Below, piece by piece: positions 24,715-31,988 of a DNA stretch of 39,785 nucleotides. A model generated the notes under the pieces. It was not told the DNA's origin and did no database searches. It worked only from the letters and a program-made list of their open reading frames with translations. The DNA is from a virus. Made by a program: the position numbers and the translations under genes. Every line of letters starts with the position of its first letter. The stretch's first letter is position 1. The stretch lies in the IMG/VR virus record IMGVR_UViG_3300048833_000369, positions 1-39,785 of that record. The stretch is one strand, 5' to 3'.

Positions 24715-26696
24715 CAGAGCCATTTTCCACGTCGGGGCCCGAGCCAACCAGTTGGCCGCTTCGGGGCAGATTGCGGTTGTGGCCGGTCGGGTTGACCGGC
24801 CGGGGTGGTGGGCGGGCGCGCGGGCCCGATCTGTTCTTCCAGCGCTTCCCAGCGCGCATTGTCCCAGCGATCGATCCCCATCAGCCAGGCGGCGGCGCGG
24901 GCATAGACCCGGCAATCGAGGGCCTCATTCCGTTCCCGGGTCTGTTCCCATTCCAGCTTCTGGTAACCGGTGCGGGTTTTGCGGGTGACCAGCTGCTCCG
25001 AAGTCAGCTGCTTCACCCATTCGGCTGTGGTGCCCTTGGGGATATGGACAAAGCCCGCTGGCCAGTCGGCCCCCGCTGCCCGTTCCTCGTCGGTCGGGGC
25101 GGCCAGGCGCAGGAAGCGGTAGGTCTCGGCCTTGAACACGGCCCCGGCCACTTTCCAGAGGCGGACCCCGCGGCGCAGCTTGCGACCGCCCTCGGTGGTT
25201 TCGACATAGGTGGGGCCATCAACCGGCGTTGACCGGTCGAACCCGGCCACACCCTTGATTGCGATCACTTGCCCGTGCCCCGCCTGCCGGACCCAGGCAT
25301 AAACGGCATCCGTCGTTGCCCCGTCGCCGGAGTCGATCGCCACCCGCGCCAGCGCCATCCGCGCACCCGAGGCGTGTTCCCATGTCAGCCCCAAGAATTC
25401 GTTCAGATCGGCCCACACCTCGGCCCGTGCGGTATCGCCCTCGAGGACAACGTGATCGACAAGCCAGGAGCGCAAGTTTCGCCCCCAGCCCCAGACGTCG
25501 ATCTCGATCCGATCACGCTGGACGTCGATCCCGGCGGTCAGGATCAGCACACCGGCAGGCGCCCGCCCCAACTGCCAATCCTCGCGGCGTTCATAGAGCC
25601 GCTGCCAATCCGGCGCCTCGCCGCGTTCCGCCCAGGTTTCCCCGAGGACGGTGTTTTTTACGGTCTTGAGCGCGGAGTCGTTGCCCTGCGCCTGATCCCA
25701 GCGCCGGGCGATCTCCTCCCAGGACAACCACCCGAGCGGGGAATACAGGCCGGAGATATGGAACCCGATCACGCCCGCGGTTTCGGCCGAGGCCTGCACA
25801 TCGGGCGCAGCCGTCGGCAACCAATCCGCCCCGTTCTCCTCGTCCATCATCCATGTCTTGTGCCGTTCGGCGATCGGTGCCTCACAATGCTCGCAGAGAT
25901 AGGCGGCCGTCTCTGGCCGCCCCTTCTCCCAGCGCAGCCGTTCGAACTTCAGCCATTGCAGCCCGCCGCAATGCGGGCAGGGGACGTGATAGCGGCGCTG
26001 GTCGGTCAATTCGAACTCCCGCTCGATCCGGCTGAGGCCCCTGATCGTGGGCGTGGAAGCCAGGAAGATTTTCTTGCGGTGGCCGAAGCTGTCGGTGCGG
26101 GCCTCGGCCAGCGCCACCGGATCGCCTTCGCCCTCAAGGTCGCCCGGATAGGCGTCGACCTCGTCCAGAAAGAGCCACCGCGCGGGCATCGACCGCAGGC
26201 CCACGGCCGAGTTCGCGCCGGTCAGCACCAACTGGCCGCCCGGGAAGCGCTTGGCTAACACCGTGTTTCCGGCGTCGCGCGACCGGGCGGGCAGCACCAG
26301 TGCCCGCAGATCAGGGCTTTCCTCGATCAGGGGCTCGATCCGCTGCTGGCTGAGGCGCTTGGCCAGATCAGTCGTCGGCTGCACCGCCAGGATCGGCCCC
26401 GGAGCTCGGTGGATGCAGAAGCCGATCCAGTTGTTCCCGGCTTCGGTCGCGCCAACTTGGGCGGATTTCATGAAGACGACCCGTTGCGCCGGGTTGTTGG
26501 GCGAAAGGGCCTCCATGATCGCTTTGAGGTAAGGCGTCCGGCTGGTGCGGTAGGGTCCGGCCTCGGATGCTGCCCGCGAGGACAGGATGCGGTGCCGGTC
26601 GGCCCATTCGGCCACGGTCTGGGCCGGATCGGGCGCAAGACCCCGCGCCCAGGCGACGGCAATATCCTCGGCCCCCTCGAAGCTAGCGAAGTTCAA
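24714..26696 (-). CDS. Terminase large subunit, GpA family
   Basis: This 660-aa GpA-type packaging ATPase/nuclease drives DNA into the prohead. The ATPase motifs are the Walker-A-like KSAQVGATE (77-85) and Walker B LFLDEVDAYP with Asp178-Glu179. A zinc-ribbon-like pair CPHC and CEHC (Cys240, Cys243, Cys268, Cys271) follows. The C-terminal nuclease begins near LILTAGIDVQRDRIEIDVWGWG, with the first acidic residue Asp in GIDVQ, and VAIDSGDGATTDAVY contains the next. GpA enzymes usually make cohesive ends at cos sites, so a cos site is expected near the terminase genes. It overlaps TerS by 14 nt. Confidence 0.96.
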   Translation of the reverse strand: MNFASFEGAEDIAVAWARGLAPDPAQTVAEWADRHRILSSRAASEAGPYRTSRTPYLKAIMEALSPNNPAQRVVFMKSAQVGATEAGNNWIGFCIHRAPGPILAVQPTTDLAKRLSQQRIEPLIEESPDLRALVLPARSRDAGNTVLAKRFPGGQLVLTGANSAVGLRSMPARWLFLDEVDAYPGDLEGEGDPVALAEARTDSFGHRKKIFLASTPTIRGLSRIEREFELTDQRRYHVPCPHCGGLQWLKFERLRWEKGRPETAAYLCEHCEAPIAERHKTWMMDEENGADWLPTAAPDVQASAETAGVIGFHISGLYSPLGWLSWEEIARRWDQAQGNDSALKTVKNTVLGETWAERGEAPDWQRLYERREDWQLGRAPAGVLILTAGIDVQRDRIEIDVWGWGRNLRSWLVDHVVLEGDTARAEVWADLNEFLGLTWEHASGARMALARVAIDSGDGATTDAVYAWVRQAGHGQVIAIKGVAGFDRSTPVDGPTYVETTEGGRKLRRGVRLWKVAGAVFKAETYRFLRLAAPTDEERAAGADWPAGFVHIPKGTTAEWVKQLTSEQLVTRKTRTGYQKLEWEQTRERNEALDCRVYARAAAWLMGIDRWDNARWEALEEQIGPARPPTTPAGQPDRPQPQSAPKRPTGWLGPRRGKWL

Positions 26697-27291
26697 CTTT
26701 GACCTCCGACATTTCGGCGAGGTGTCGGCGCAGGTAGCGCATCAGCACTTGTTCCACGGCATGGGGCTCGGCCCCGAGTTCGGCGGCGATGTCGGCCGCG
26801 ACGCGGGGCGGCCAGTTCAGCCAGGCGTCGCGCTCCCGGCGCGCCAGATCGAAGACCATCGCGGTGGCCCGGGCGCGATCGACGACCTCCCCCTTCATTT
26901 TCTGCAACCGCACCCGGGCGGTCTGTGCCTTCAGCACTTCGTTCGCCATCCGCGCCTTGACGAAAGAGACCTCGCCGCCATCTCCCGCGGCCGCGCCCGG
27001 ATCGGCACCGGCTTCCGTCAAGGTCTCGGCCACTGCGGCAAAGGCCTGCCGCGGCACGGGCTTGGTGCCCGCGACTGCCCGCGTCGCCGCCGCCGTGCCG
27101 CGCCCCAGATCCCGGGCATGGGCGCCGCGCTGCTTCGCCGGATCGGTCGAGGCGTCCCACATCGCATCGGCCTTGGCCGCGTCGATCGTGCCGTCGGCTT
27201 CCGTCGTGATCCGCCCCGAGGCGATGGCCTTGCGCACGGCACTTTCATGCACCCCGCGCAAGGCGGCATAGGCGCGCCGCGACAGCCCCAT
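26683..27291 (-). CDS. Terminase small subunit (Nu1-like)
   Basis: A 202-aa protein beginning MGLSRRAYAALRGVHESAVR, a winged-helix/Nu1-like DNA-recognition domain, followed by an Ala-rich linker and a helical multimerisation/TerL-contact region (VKARMANEVLKAQTARVRLQ, LARRERDAWLNWPPRVAADI). Nu1-type subunits recognise the packaging site and direct TerL. The ATG at 27291 was chosen because the domain begins there and the upstream in-frame extension overlaps the divergent cassette; GGAG lies about 11 nt upstream. It is the first gene of the late leftward unit, so the late promoter should be in the 91-bp gap to 27383. Confidence 0.88.
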   Translation of the reverse strand: MGLSRRAYAALRGVHESAVRKAIASGRITTEADGTIDAAKADAMWDASTDPAKQRGAHARDLGRGTAAATRAVAGTKPVPRQAFAAVAETLTEAGADPGAAAGDGGEVSFVKARMANEVLKAQTARVRLQKMKGEVVDRARATAMVFDLARRERDAWLNWPPRVAADIAAELGAEPHAVEQVLMRYLRRHLAEMSEVKVELR

Positions 27292-27382
27292 CTTGCGACA
27301 TTCTCCAATTAAGTCAGTGATTTGGACTTGCTCTTCGGACGGCCTTCGCAATGTCTGCGACACCTTGAAACGGAGGTTTCCG
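27292..27382. promoter_or_regulatory. Divergent promoter region between TerS and rightward cassette
   Basis: This 91-bp gap separates the leftward late operon (start 27291) from the rightward small-gene cassette (start 27383) and must hold promoters for both unless they are read from further away. A TTGGAC hexamer at 27322 could be a rightward -35, but the matching -10 is not convincing. The region is also a candidate for a cos or packaging site because it adjoins TerS. This is inference from layout only. Confidence 0.45.
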
Positions 27383-27604
27383 ATGCCCGCCAAGACCCAC
27401 GCCATCACCGGCCACGAGGCCAATTGCCTCGCCGCCGCCGACCATTTCATCGCCTGCCGCGGGTCCAAACCCGCGACCCGCATTCGCGCCCGGTTCGAGC
27501 GGATCGATCAGGCCGAGGCCTTTGCCGCCACCTTCGGCGACAGCCGCACGATGATCTACGCGGTCACCGCCGAAGGCCGCTCGGCCCACATCAAGAACGC
27601 CTGA
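27383..27604 (+). CDS. Small hypothetical protein, first gene of rightward cassette
   Basis: A 73-aa protein (MPAKTHAITGHEANCLAAAD at the N-terminus, SAHIKNA at the C-terminus) with an alternating beta-alpha pattern (TRIRARFERIDQAEAFAATF, TMIYAVTAEGRSAH). CGGAGG lies 6 nt before the ATG. It is followed 11 bp later by the next gene, whose AAGGAGG begins just after this stop. I know no family for it. Codon use and G+C match the phage core, so it belongs to the ancestral phage rather than to a recent insertion. Confidence 0.75.
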   Translation: MPAKTHAITGHEANCLAAADHFIACRGSKPATRIRARFERIDQAEAFAATFGDSRTMIYAVTAEGRSAHIKNA

Positions 27605-27615
27605 AGGAGGCCCCG

Positions 27616-28206
27616 ATGTTCACCAACCTCTCCGCCGTCCAGATCAATCGCCTCGCCCAGCGCCTGAGCGAGGTGCCCTTGGGGCGCAGCGCCAGCGTGG
27701 CCGCCGCCGCCGAACGGTTCGAGCGGCTGCTGGCCGCCAAGATCGGCGCCGATCGGGCACCGAAAGCGGTCAAGGCGATCCTGACCGCACCGGGCTTCGA
27801 GACCGCCGAAGGGCGGATGGTGGCCGAGATCGACGCCTGCGAGCCGGACGCCCCGGCAGAACCGGCGCCGCCCCCGGTCACGCCGGAACCGGCCGTCGAA
27901 CCGGCCCCTGATGTCGAACGGTCCGCCGAACCTGCCGCCGCGCCCCGCGCCCCGCGTCGTCGCCGGGATGCCGACATCGAGGCCAAGGCACGGCAGGGCG
28001 AACTGCCCCCGCCGCCCGACTTCTCCGCCCCGACCCATGCCCGGTTCCGGGGCAAGCTCGAAGGGCTCGTGGCCCTCGCCGAGAAAGCCGATGTCGACGG
28101 TCTGCGGGCCGTCGTGATCAACCCAGTGTCGTCGAGCCCCAAGGCGATGGCGCGCTACCGGGACCTCGCCGTCATCGCGATCGAGGCGCGGGAGGGCCGG
28201 GCATGA
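27616..28206 (+). CDS. Hypothetical protein with Pro/Ala-rich linker
   Basis: A 196-aa protein in three parts: a helical N-terminal domain (about 1-75, INRLAQRLSEVPLGRSASVA), a Pro/Glu/Ala-rich linker (about 76-115, EPAPPPVTPEPAVEPAPDVE), and a basic C-terminal domain (PRRRRDADIEAKARQGELPP, then FSAPTHARFRGKLEGLVALA, then INPVSSSPKAMARYRDLAVI). GAAGGAGG precedes the ATG at 27616. It overlaps the next gene by ATGA. Similar C-terminal domains occur, as far as I recall, in mobile-element proteins of alphaproteobacteria without an assigned function. DNA binding is plausible from the basic stretch but unproven. Confidence 0.78.
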   Translation: MFTNLSAVQINRLAQRLSEVPLGRSASVAAAAERFERLLAAKIGADRAPKAVKAILTAPGFETAEGRMVAEIDACEPDAPAEPAPPPVTPEPAVEPAPDVERSAEPAAAPRAPRRRRDADIEAKARQGELPPPPDFSAPTHARFRGKLEGLVALAEKADVDGLRAVVINPVSSSPKAMARYRDLAVIAIEAREGRA

Positions 28207-28538
28207 AGATCATCCGCAGCTTCGAGCCCGGCGACCGCTATCGCCTCGACTTCGACCTTTGCTCCTGCGCCCGGGGTTGGGCGCAGGTTGATACCACGCA
28301 GGATGCATCGTGTTTCGGCACGTGGGCTTCGCCCGCCGAGCGGACGATCCTCAACTTTGCCGAGGGCGATGTCACTCGTATTGTCTGCGATACTGACGAG
28401 GAATTCGCCGCCGCTCTGCGCGAAATCGATCGCTGGAACCGGGATCACGGCTACGGCCCGGCCCGGATCGATCCCGGTTTTGATCCGGCGCTGAAGGCGG
28501 CGTTCGAGGCCGTTGGGCTGGCGGAGATGCTGCACTGA
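28203..28538 (+). CDS. Hypothetical protein, third gene of rightward cassette
   Basis: A 111-aa acidic protein (MKIIRSFEPGDRYRLDFDLC, then SCARGWAQVDTTQDASCFGT) with three closely spaced cysteines near residues 20-40 and a helical C-terminus (EFAAALREIDRWNRDHGYGP). It overlaps the preceding gene by 4 nt, so the three genes are one transcription unit. The gene converges on the membrane protein gene 22 bp away. I recognise no family. Confidence 0.75.
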   Translation: MKIIRSFEPGDRYRLDFDLCSCARGWAQVDTTQDASCFGTWASPAERTILNFAEGDVTRIVCDTDEEFAAALREIDRWNRDHGYGPARIDPGFDPALKAAFEAVGLAEMLH

Positions 28539-28560
28539 CGGAATTCAGTCCATACTTGTT

Positions 28561-29145
28561 CTAAAGAATTCCGAACAGGCTTTCTCCCCCCGCGAGCTTT
28601 GTAGCTGTCATCATCAACTGTGTCGCCAGTTTAGATGGCGTAGCATAGACGAAGAATTTCAGAACCTTGCCGCTTGACCCATGTGTGTAAGCGTCCAGAG
28701 AGCAAAGCATAATCAGCGCTGCAAAGACCTGCCAAAAGTTGGTTGGTGAGCTTGAGAAGTCAAGATAAGTCAGAATCAGGATTGGCCAGATCGATGCAAA
28801 AGTGATTGACGAAAGGATATCGGCAACAGCCTTGGCGTGACGGACCGCTGCTTGCCACCAGCTTGCGCTAGGATCAGCGGGAACCAGAAGGAGACGACCA
28901 ATCAGGATCGAGATCAATAGTTCCTTTCTGGCGAGAAAAAAGAGCAGAGTCGGGATGGCCAACAATAGAACCCAAAGCACTGCTTGGCGACTGACAAAGA
29001 TATTGATGCACCAGGCAACAAAGATCAGAGTAAATACCAGAACAAGGTACTGGATTATCAGCCGTCGGGTTCTTTCGATGAAACCCTTCAAGTCGCTCCA
29101 AAGTCGAAGCAATGCATCAGCGCTCTCAAGGAACTCGGGAAGCAT
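28561..29145 (-). CDS. Multi-span inner-membrane protein (accessory, possible exclusion factor)
   Basis: A 194-aa protein with hydrophobic spans at about residues 29-50 (IIQYLVLVFTLIFVAWCINIF), 54-70 (AVLWVLLLAIPTLLFFLA), 74-87, 112-130 (SITFASIWPILILTYLDF) and 137-150. It has no signal peptide. G+C is far lower than in the neighbours, the gene is bounded by non-coding DNA on the upstream side, and it lies at the junction of two convergent phage units: the profile of a lysogenic-conversion gene. GAGG lies 10 nt before the ATG. Superinfection exclusion is a reasonable guess because phage accessory membrane proteins often do this, but no motif shows it. The 143-bp stretch to 29288 shows no gene. 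Confidence 0.7.
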   Translation of the reverse strand: MLPEFLESADALLRLWSDLKGFIERTRRLIIQYLVLVFTLIFVAWCINIFVSRQAVLWVLLLAIPTLLFFLARKELLISILIGRLLLVPADPSASWWQAAVRHAKAVADILSSITFASIWPILILTYLDFSSSPTNFWQVFAALIMLCSLDAYTHGSSGKVLKFFVYATPSKLATQLMMTATKLAGGESLFGIL

Positions 29146-29288
29146 ACTTTGGTGACCTCAGTTCCTTCGGAGAAAAGGATGGGATTGCCTTTGGTTGCTA
29201 CCTTGGCCCTTGCTCTGTCGCAATGCAATTGGATCGTGCAGTTCGCGCGGCCTGCGACACGGGCACTTTGCTCTTAAGTTGACTGGGC

Positions 29289-29993
29289 CTACCCCTTCGC
29301 CAGCGGCGCGACGTTCCAGAACAGCACCCGCCCCGGCCCCCGCTTGGCCAGGCACAATTCCCAAGCCTTCGCGTCGTAGTGCGGATCGGCCGGGAAGGGT
29401 GCTGCCAGCGCGGCGCGATCGCTGAACTTGCGGGGATGGATGTGGATCGTGGCCCCGCCCACCTCGCGCGGGGTGAGGTCGCGGCCGATCTGGACGACGT
29501 GACGGCGGGCTTTCGGCCAGGCGGCGGCGAGGCCGCGGGCGAGGACGCCCGACCCAGCGGCGCACCAGACCTCCTGGGGGTCGAAAGCGGCCAGGCGAGC
29601 GGCGGCGGCGATCGCCTCGATTGCTCCGGGGACTTCGGCGCCGAAGGGGATCAGGCTGGCGCCGGTGTTGCGGCAGTATTCGCGGGCGCGGGATTGCACG
29701 ACCGACAGATAGCCCGGGCTGATCGGCACGACCTTGGCGCCGAGGCGGGCGGCCTCAAGCGTTCGGGCATGCGGACGGGTGCGGGCGGCGACGAAGATCG
29801 TGGCGCGCTTGCCAAGGCGCCGGGCGACGGTCGCGATTGCGGTCTGGGCGCCGCCTTCGGGCGGGCTGGCATAGACGGCTTCCTGCACCCCGTCGAAGAC
29901 CTGCCCGATGAACCGGGCCTTGGTACCGCCGGGGAAGAGATCGTCGCGGACAACGGCAATGCCGTGGTGCATCTCAATGATCGGGGCAGTCAT
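29289..29993 (-). CDS. PLP-dependent fold type II-like protein (ACC deaminase/D-cysteine desulfhydrase-like), shortened
   Basis: A 234-aa protein whose motifs fit fold-type II PLP enzymes. VVRDDLFPGGTKARFI places Lys25 where ACC deaminase and D-cysteine desulfhydrase carry the PLP lysine (GGNKxRK). SPPEGGAQTAIATVARRLGK (44-63) resembles their GGxQSNxxRxxAAxAxxLG segment. VWCAAGSGVLARGLA (142-156) matches the phosphate-holding GSGGTxAGL loop. It is about 100 residues shorter than true family members, and the C-terminal PLP-pyridine contact is not obvious. Its start overlaps the methyltransferase stop by ATGA, so it is made with that enzyme. A role in modifying phage DNA bases is an attractive inference; degenerate, non-catalytic use of the fold is the main alternative. 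Confidence 0.7.
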   Translation of the reverse strand: MTAPIIEMHHGIAVVRDDLFPGGTKARFIGQVFDGVQEAVYASPPEGGAQTAIATVARRLGKRATIFVAARTRPHARTLEAARLGAKVVPISPGYLSVVQSRAREYCRNTGASLIPFGAEVPGAIEAIAAAARLAAFDPQEVWCAAGSGVLARGLAAAWPKARRHVVQIGRDLTPREVGGATIHIHPRKFSDRAALAAPFPADPHYDAKAWELCLAKRGPGRVLFWNVAPLAKG

Positions 29994-30961
29994 TGGTCGT
30001 CCTCCGGATCGGGGGCTTCGTTATCGGTGTCTGGCCCTTCGATCTCGCCGAACTCCACCGGCCCGCAGGCTTCAGTCGCCTTGCGCGGATCGCCCTTGCA
30101 GAACACGAGTACATTCTGGTGGGTTCGGCCGAGCTTGCGGGCGGCAGTGAACTGGCGGCCGACGCGGATGGGCAGGGAACCCACGGCCGTGACGAGGATC
30201 GCGTCGTTGTAGAACCGGGCGCCTGCGGCTTCAAAGGCTTCCACCGTCAGGCCGGGCAAGTTGACGAAGAAGCCGCCCTCGTCGCGGACATCTCCGATCA
30301 CCCAGACGGCGAAGCGGTTCGGCCGCAGGCGGGCGACAGCCTGGGCGATGATCTCGCCCTGAGCCTTCAGGAAGTCGGCCAGGGGCATGGTCGAGAGGTC
30401 CGAGGGGTCATCGGAATAGCGTTCGAGGTTCCAGTAGGGTGGACAGCTGAACACCAGATCGGCTTCTATGCCACCCGCCAGCTGGGCGAGATCACGGCTA
30501 TCCCCGGCGATCCAGCGAGGCGCCGGGTCGCCCGCCAGTTCGGCCTGCGCCTGGTTCGCCGCCACCTGTTCGGCGCGCAGTTCGATCCCGACGTAAGGCC
30601 GCCCAAGGCGGGCAGCGACTATGCCGCGCACAGATCCGCCTGCGAACGGGTCCAGCACCGTGCCGGCCGGCGGACAGAACCAGCGATAGGCAATTTCGCA
30701 GAGGACGGGGTCGAAGATCGACGTGCCCGAGGCGGTGGGGGCGTCCGAGGCGGCGTAGTGATCGGCCAGGAATTCCTCGGTGGTCAGTTCCCGGCCAAGT
30801 TCAGCCTCCTTGGCGCGCTTCTTGGCGTAGAAGGACGGATCGCCCGAGGTGTGCGAGGGCATCAACACCCCGCCATTCTGCGGGCCGGGTTGCCCAGCGC
30901 CGACGACATGCTCGCCGCGCATCAGGTCTTGGCCGAAGGTGCGGGCAGGGCCTTTAGCCAT
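29990..30961 (-). CDS. Phage DNA methyltransferase (N4/N6 type)
   Basis: A 323-aa SAM-dependent DNA methyltransferase. Motif I is DPFAGGS (104-110), preceded by FDPVLCEIAYRWFCPPAGTV, and the catalytic motif IV is SCPPYW (172-177), a variant of the (D/N/S)PPY box. YVGIELRAEQ (motif II) and DLVFSCPPYWNLERYSDDP are typical of phage-encoded N6-adenine/N4-cytosine enzymes. Which base is methylated cannot be told from CPPY. The start at 30961 overlaps the ParB-like stop by 8 nt (ATGGCTAAAG junction). It probably protects phage DNA from host restriction or marks it for replication or packaging. No cognate nuclease is adjacent, so it looks solitary. Confidence 0.9.
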   Translation of the reverse strand: MAKGPARTFGQDLMRGEHVVGAGQPGPQNGGVLMPSHTSGDPSFYAKKRAKEAELGRELTTEEFLADHYAASDAPTASGTSIFDPVLCEIAYRWFCPPAGTVLDPFAGGSVRGIVAARLGRPYVGIELRAEQVAANQAQAELAGDPAPRWIAGDSRDLAQLAGGIEADLVFSCPPYWNLERYSDDPSDLSTMPLADFLKAQGEIIAQAVARLRPNRFAVWVIGDVRDEGGFFVNLPGLTVEAFEAAGARFYNDAILVTAVGSLPIRVGRQFTAARKLGRTHQNVLVFCKGDPRKATEACGPVEFGEIEGPDTDNEAPDPEDDQ

Positions 30962-31730
30962 GGGCGGCCTCCTTCCGGGTACGCTTGCCCTCCTTGTGGC
31001 GATAGTGATCGATGTCCTTGTGGATCGGTGCCGGGTCGGCGATGCCCATGCCGGGGACGGCGGGGAAGGATTTCTCGCCGGACCAGCCGCGATCGAGGGG
31101 GCGAGGTGCGCCGCCGGGGGCAGCCCCACGGCCGAGTTCGGAGCGAATACCCAGATCCAGCCAGGCGCGCTTGCGATCTTGCCACCAGCCCTTGCGGGCC
31201 TCGAAGACCGAAAAGGGCGGGATGCCGAAGCGTTCGGCGAGGTTCGCTGAAGGGGTTGGGGTAGCCGCGCCGCCGCCGGTGCTTTCGCCTTGGGCGTCAC
31301 TCTCACCGCCGCCCATCCCGAAGCCTTCAAACCCGGCCATGATCTCGTCCAGTTCGGTCTCATCGAAGCCGATCAGGTCCAGATCGAAATCCGCCTCGCG
31401 CAGCGCCGCCAGTTCCGAACGCAGCAGGTCGTCGTCCCACCCGGCGTTTTCGGCGATGCGGTTGTCGGCGATCACCAGTGCCCGGCGCTGGGCCTCGGTC
31501 AGATGGTCCAGCACGATCACTGGCACTTGCGGAAGGCCCAGCGCCTTCGCGGCCATCAGGCGGCCGTGGCCCGCGATGATCACCTCATCCTCGCCGATCA
31601 GGATCGGGTTGGTGAAGCCGAATTCGACGATCGAGGCCGCGATCTGGGCGATCTGATCCTCGCTGTGAGTTCGGGCATTGCGGATGTAGGGGACGAGGCG
31701 GTCAACCGGGAGCATGTCGATCTGAAGCAT
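30954..31730 (-). CDS. ParB/Srx-like domain protein coupled to methyltransferase
   Basis: This 258-aa protein has an N-terminal ParB/sulfiredoxin-like domain (about 1-90: VDRLVPYIRNARTHSEDQIA, FGFTNPILIGEDEVIIAGHG, RLMAAKALGLPQVPVIV) with the family GHGR box. An acidic helical region follows (LIGFDETELDEIM), then a Gly/Ser linker, then FSVFEARKGWWQDRKRAWLD with GIRSELGRG, a segment I recall in phage methylase operons. Here the ParB-like and methylase parts are two overlapping genes; in many phages they are one polypeptide. ParB-like domains of this kind bind or cut nucleotides or nucleic acid. The start at 31730 follows the end of the leader repeats. Whether it is a DNA-binding partner of the methyltransferase is inference. 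Confidence 0.85.
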   Translation of the reverse strand: MLQIDMLPVDRLVPYIRNARTHSEDQIAQIAASIVEFGFTNPILIGEDEVIIAGHGRLMAAKALGLPQVPVIVLDHLTEAQRRALVIADNRIAENAGWDDDLLRSELAALREADFDLDLIGFDETELDEIMAGFEGFGMGGGESDAQGESTGGGAATPTPSANLAERFGIPPFSVFEARKGWWQDRKRAWLDLGIRSELGRGAAPGGAPRPLDRGWSGEKSFPAVPGMGIADPAPIHKDIDHYRHKEGKRTRKEAAHG

Positions 31731-31776
31731 GGGGCGCGGGGCCTTTCGGATGGGGTGGCCGGGCGCTTCAGCCTTA

Positions 31777-31808
31777 GGTGCGCACCCGCGCACCCAAAGC
31801 GCGCACCC
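31777..31808 (-). repeat. GCGCACCC tandem repeats in ParB-like/methylase leader
   Basis: Three copies of GCGCACCC lie at 31780-31787, 31788-31795 and 31801-31808, the first overlapping the palindrome GGTGCGCACC (31777-31786). A degenerate copy (GTGCGGACCC) follows at about 31812. They lie 47-80 bp upstream of the ParB-like ATG, a natural place for autoregulation by a DNA-binding product of that operon. The 258-bp gap between 31731 and 31988 holds only these repeats and the nested hairpin; I see no gene in it. Confidence 0.6.
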
Positions 31809-31857
31809 AAGGTGCGGACCCAGATTTTTGTTCTGTCACTAGCGGTTAGACGCGCCT

Positions 31858-31907
31858 AGGCCCCCCGCATACGTCTCCCTTCCGGGAGAACCTAACGCGG
31901 GGGGCCT
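31858..31907 (-). other. Nested perfect hairpin in the early leader
   Basis: An outer perfect 11-bp stem (AGGCCCCCCGC 31858-31868 with GCGGGGGGCCT 31897-31907) encloses an inner perfect 6-bp stem (TCTCCC 31874-31879 with GGGAGA 31884-31889), separated by an asymmetric internal loop of 5 and 7 nt. Read leftward, as the surrounding genes are, the inner loop is GGAA, a GNRA tetraloop, supporting function as RNA. There is no U-tract directly after it, so a simple terminator is not the best reading. It could be a processing site, attenuator or regulatory leader for the ParB-like/methylase/PLP operon. Confidence 0.65.
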
Positions 31908-31988
31908 GCCGGGTGCGGCGGCGGGAGCAGGGGTGAGGGCGTCAGGTGAAGCGATCCGTCGCCTGCACCCTTCGCCATCTTGCCCTTT

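Noticed and set aside
29146-29288. Possible small gene in the gap upstream of the membrane protein
   Set aside because: Open frames here run antisense through neighbours or lack a ribosome site and coding character.
31777-31822. GCGCACCC repeats as a CRISPR-like array
   Set aside because: The repeats are 8 bp with almost no spacers and no cas genes are near.
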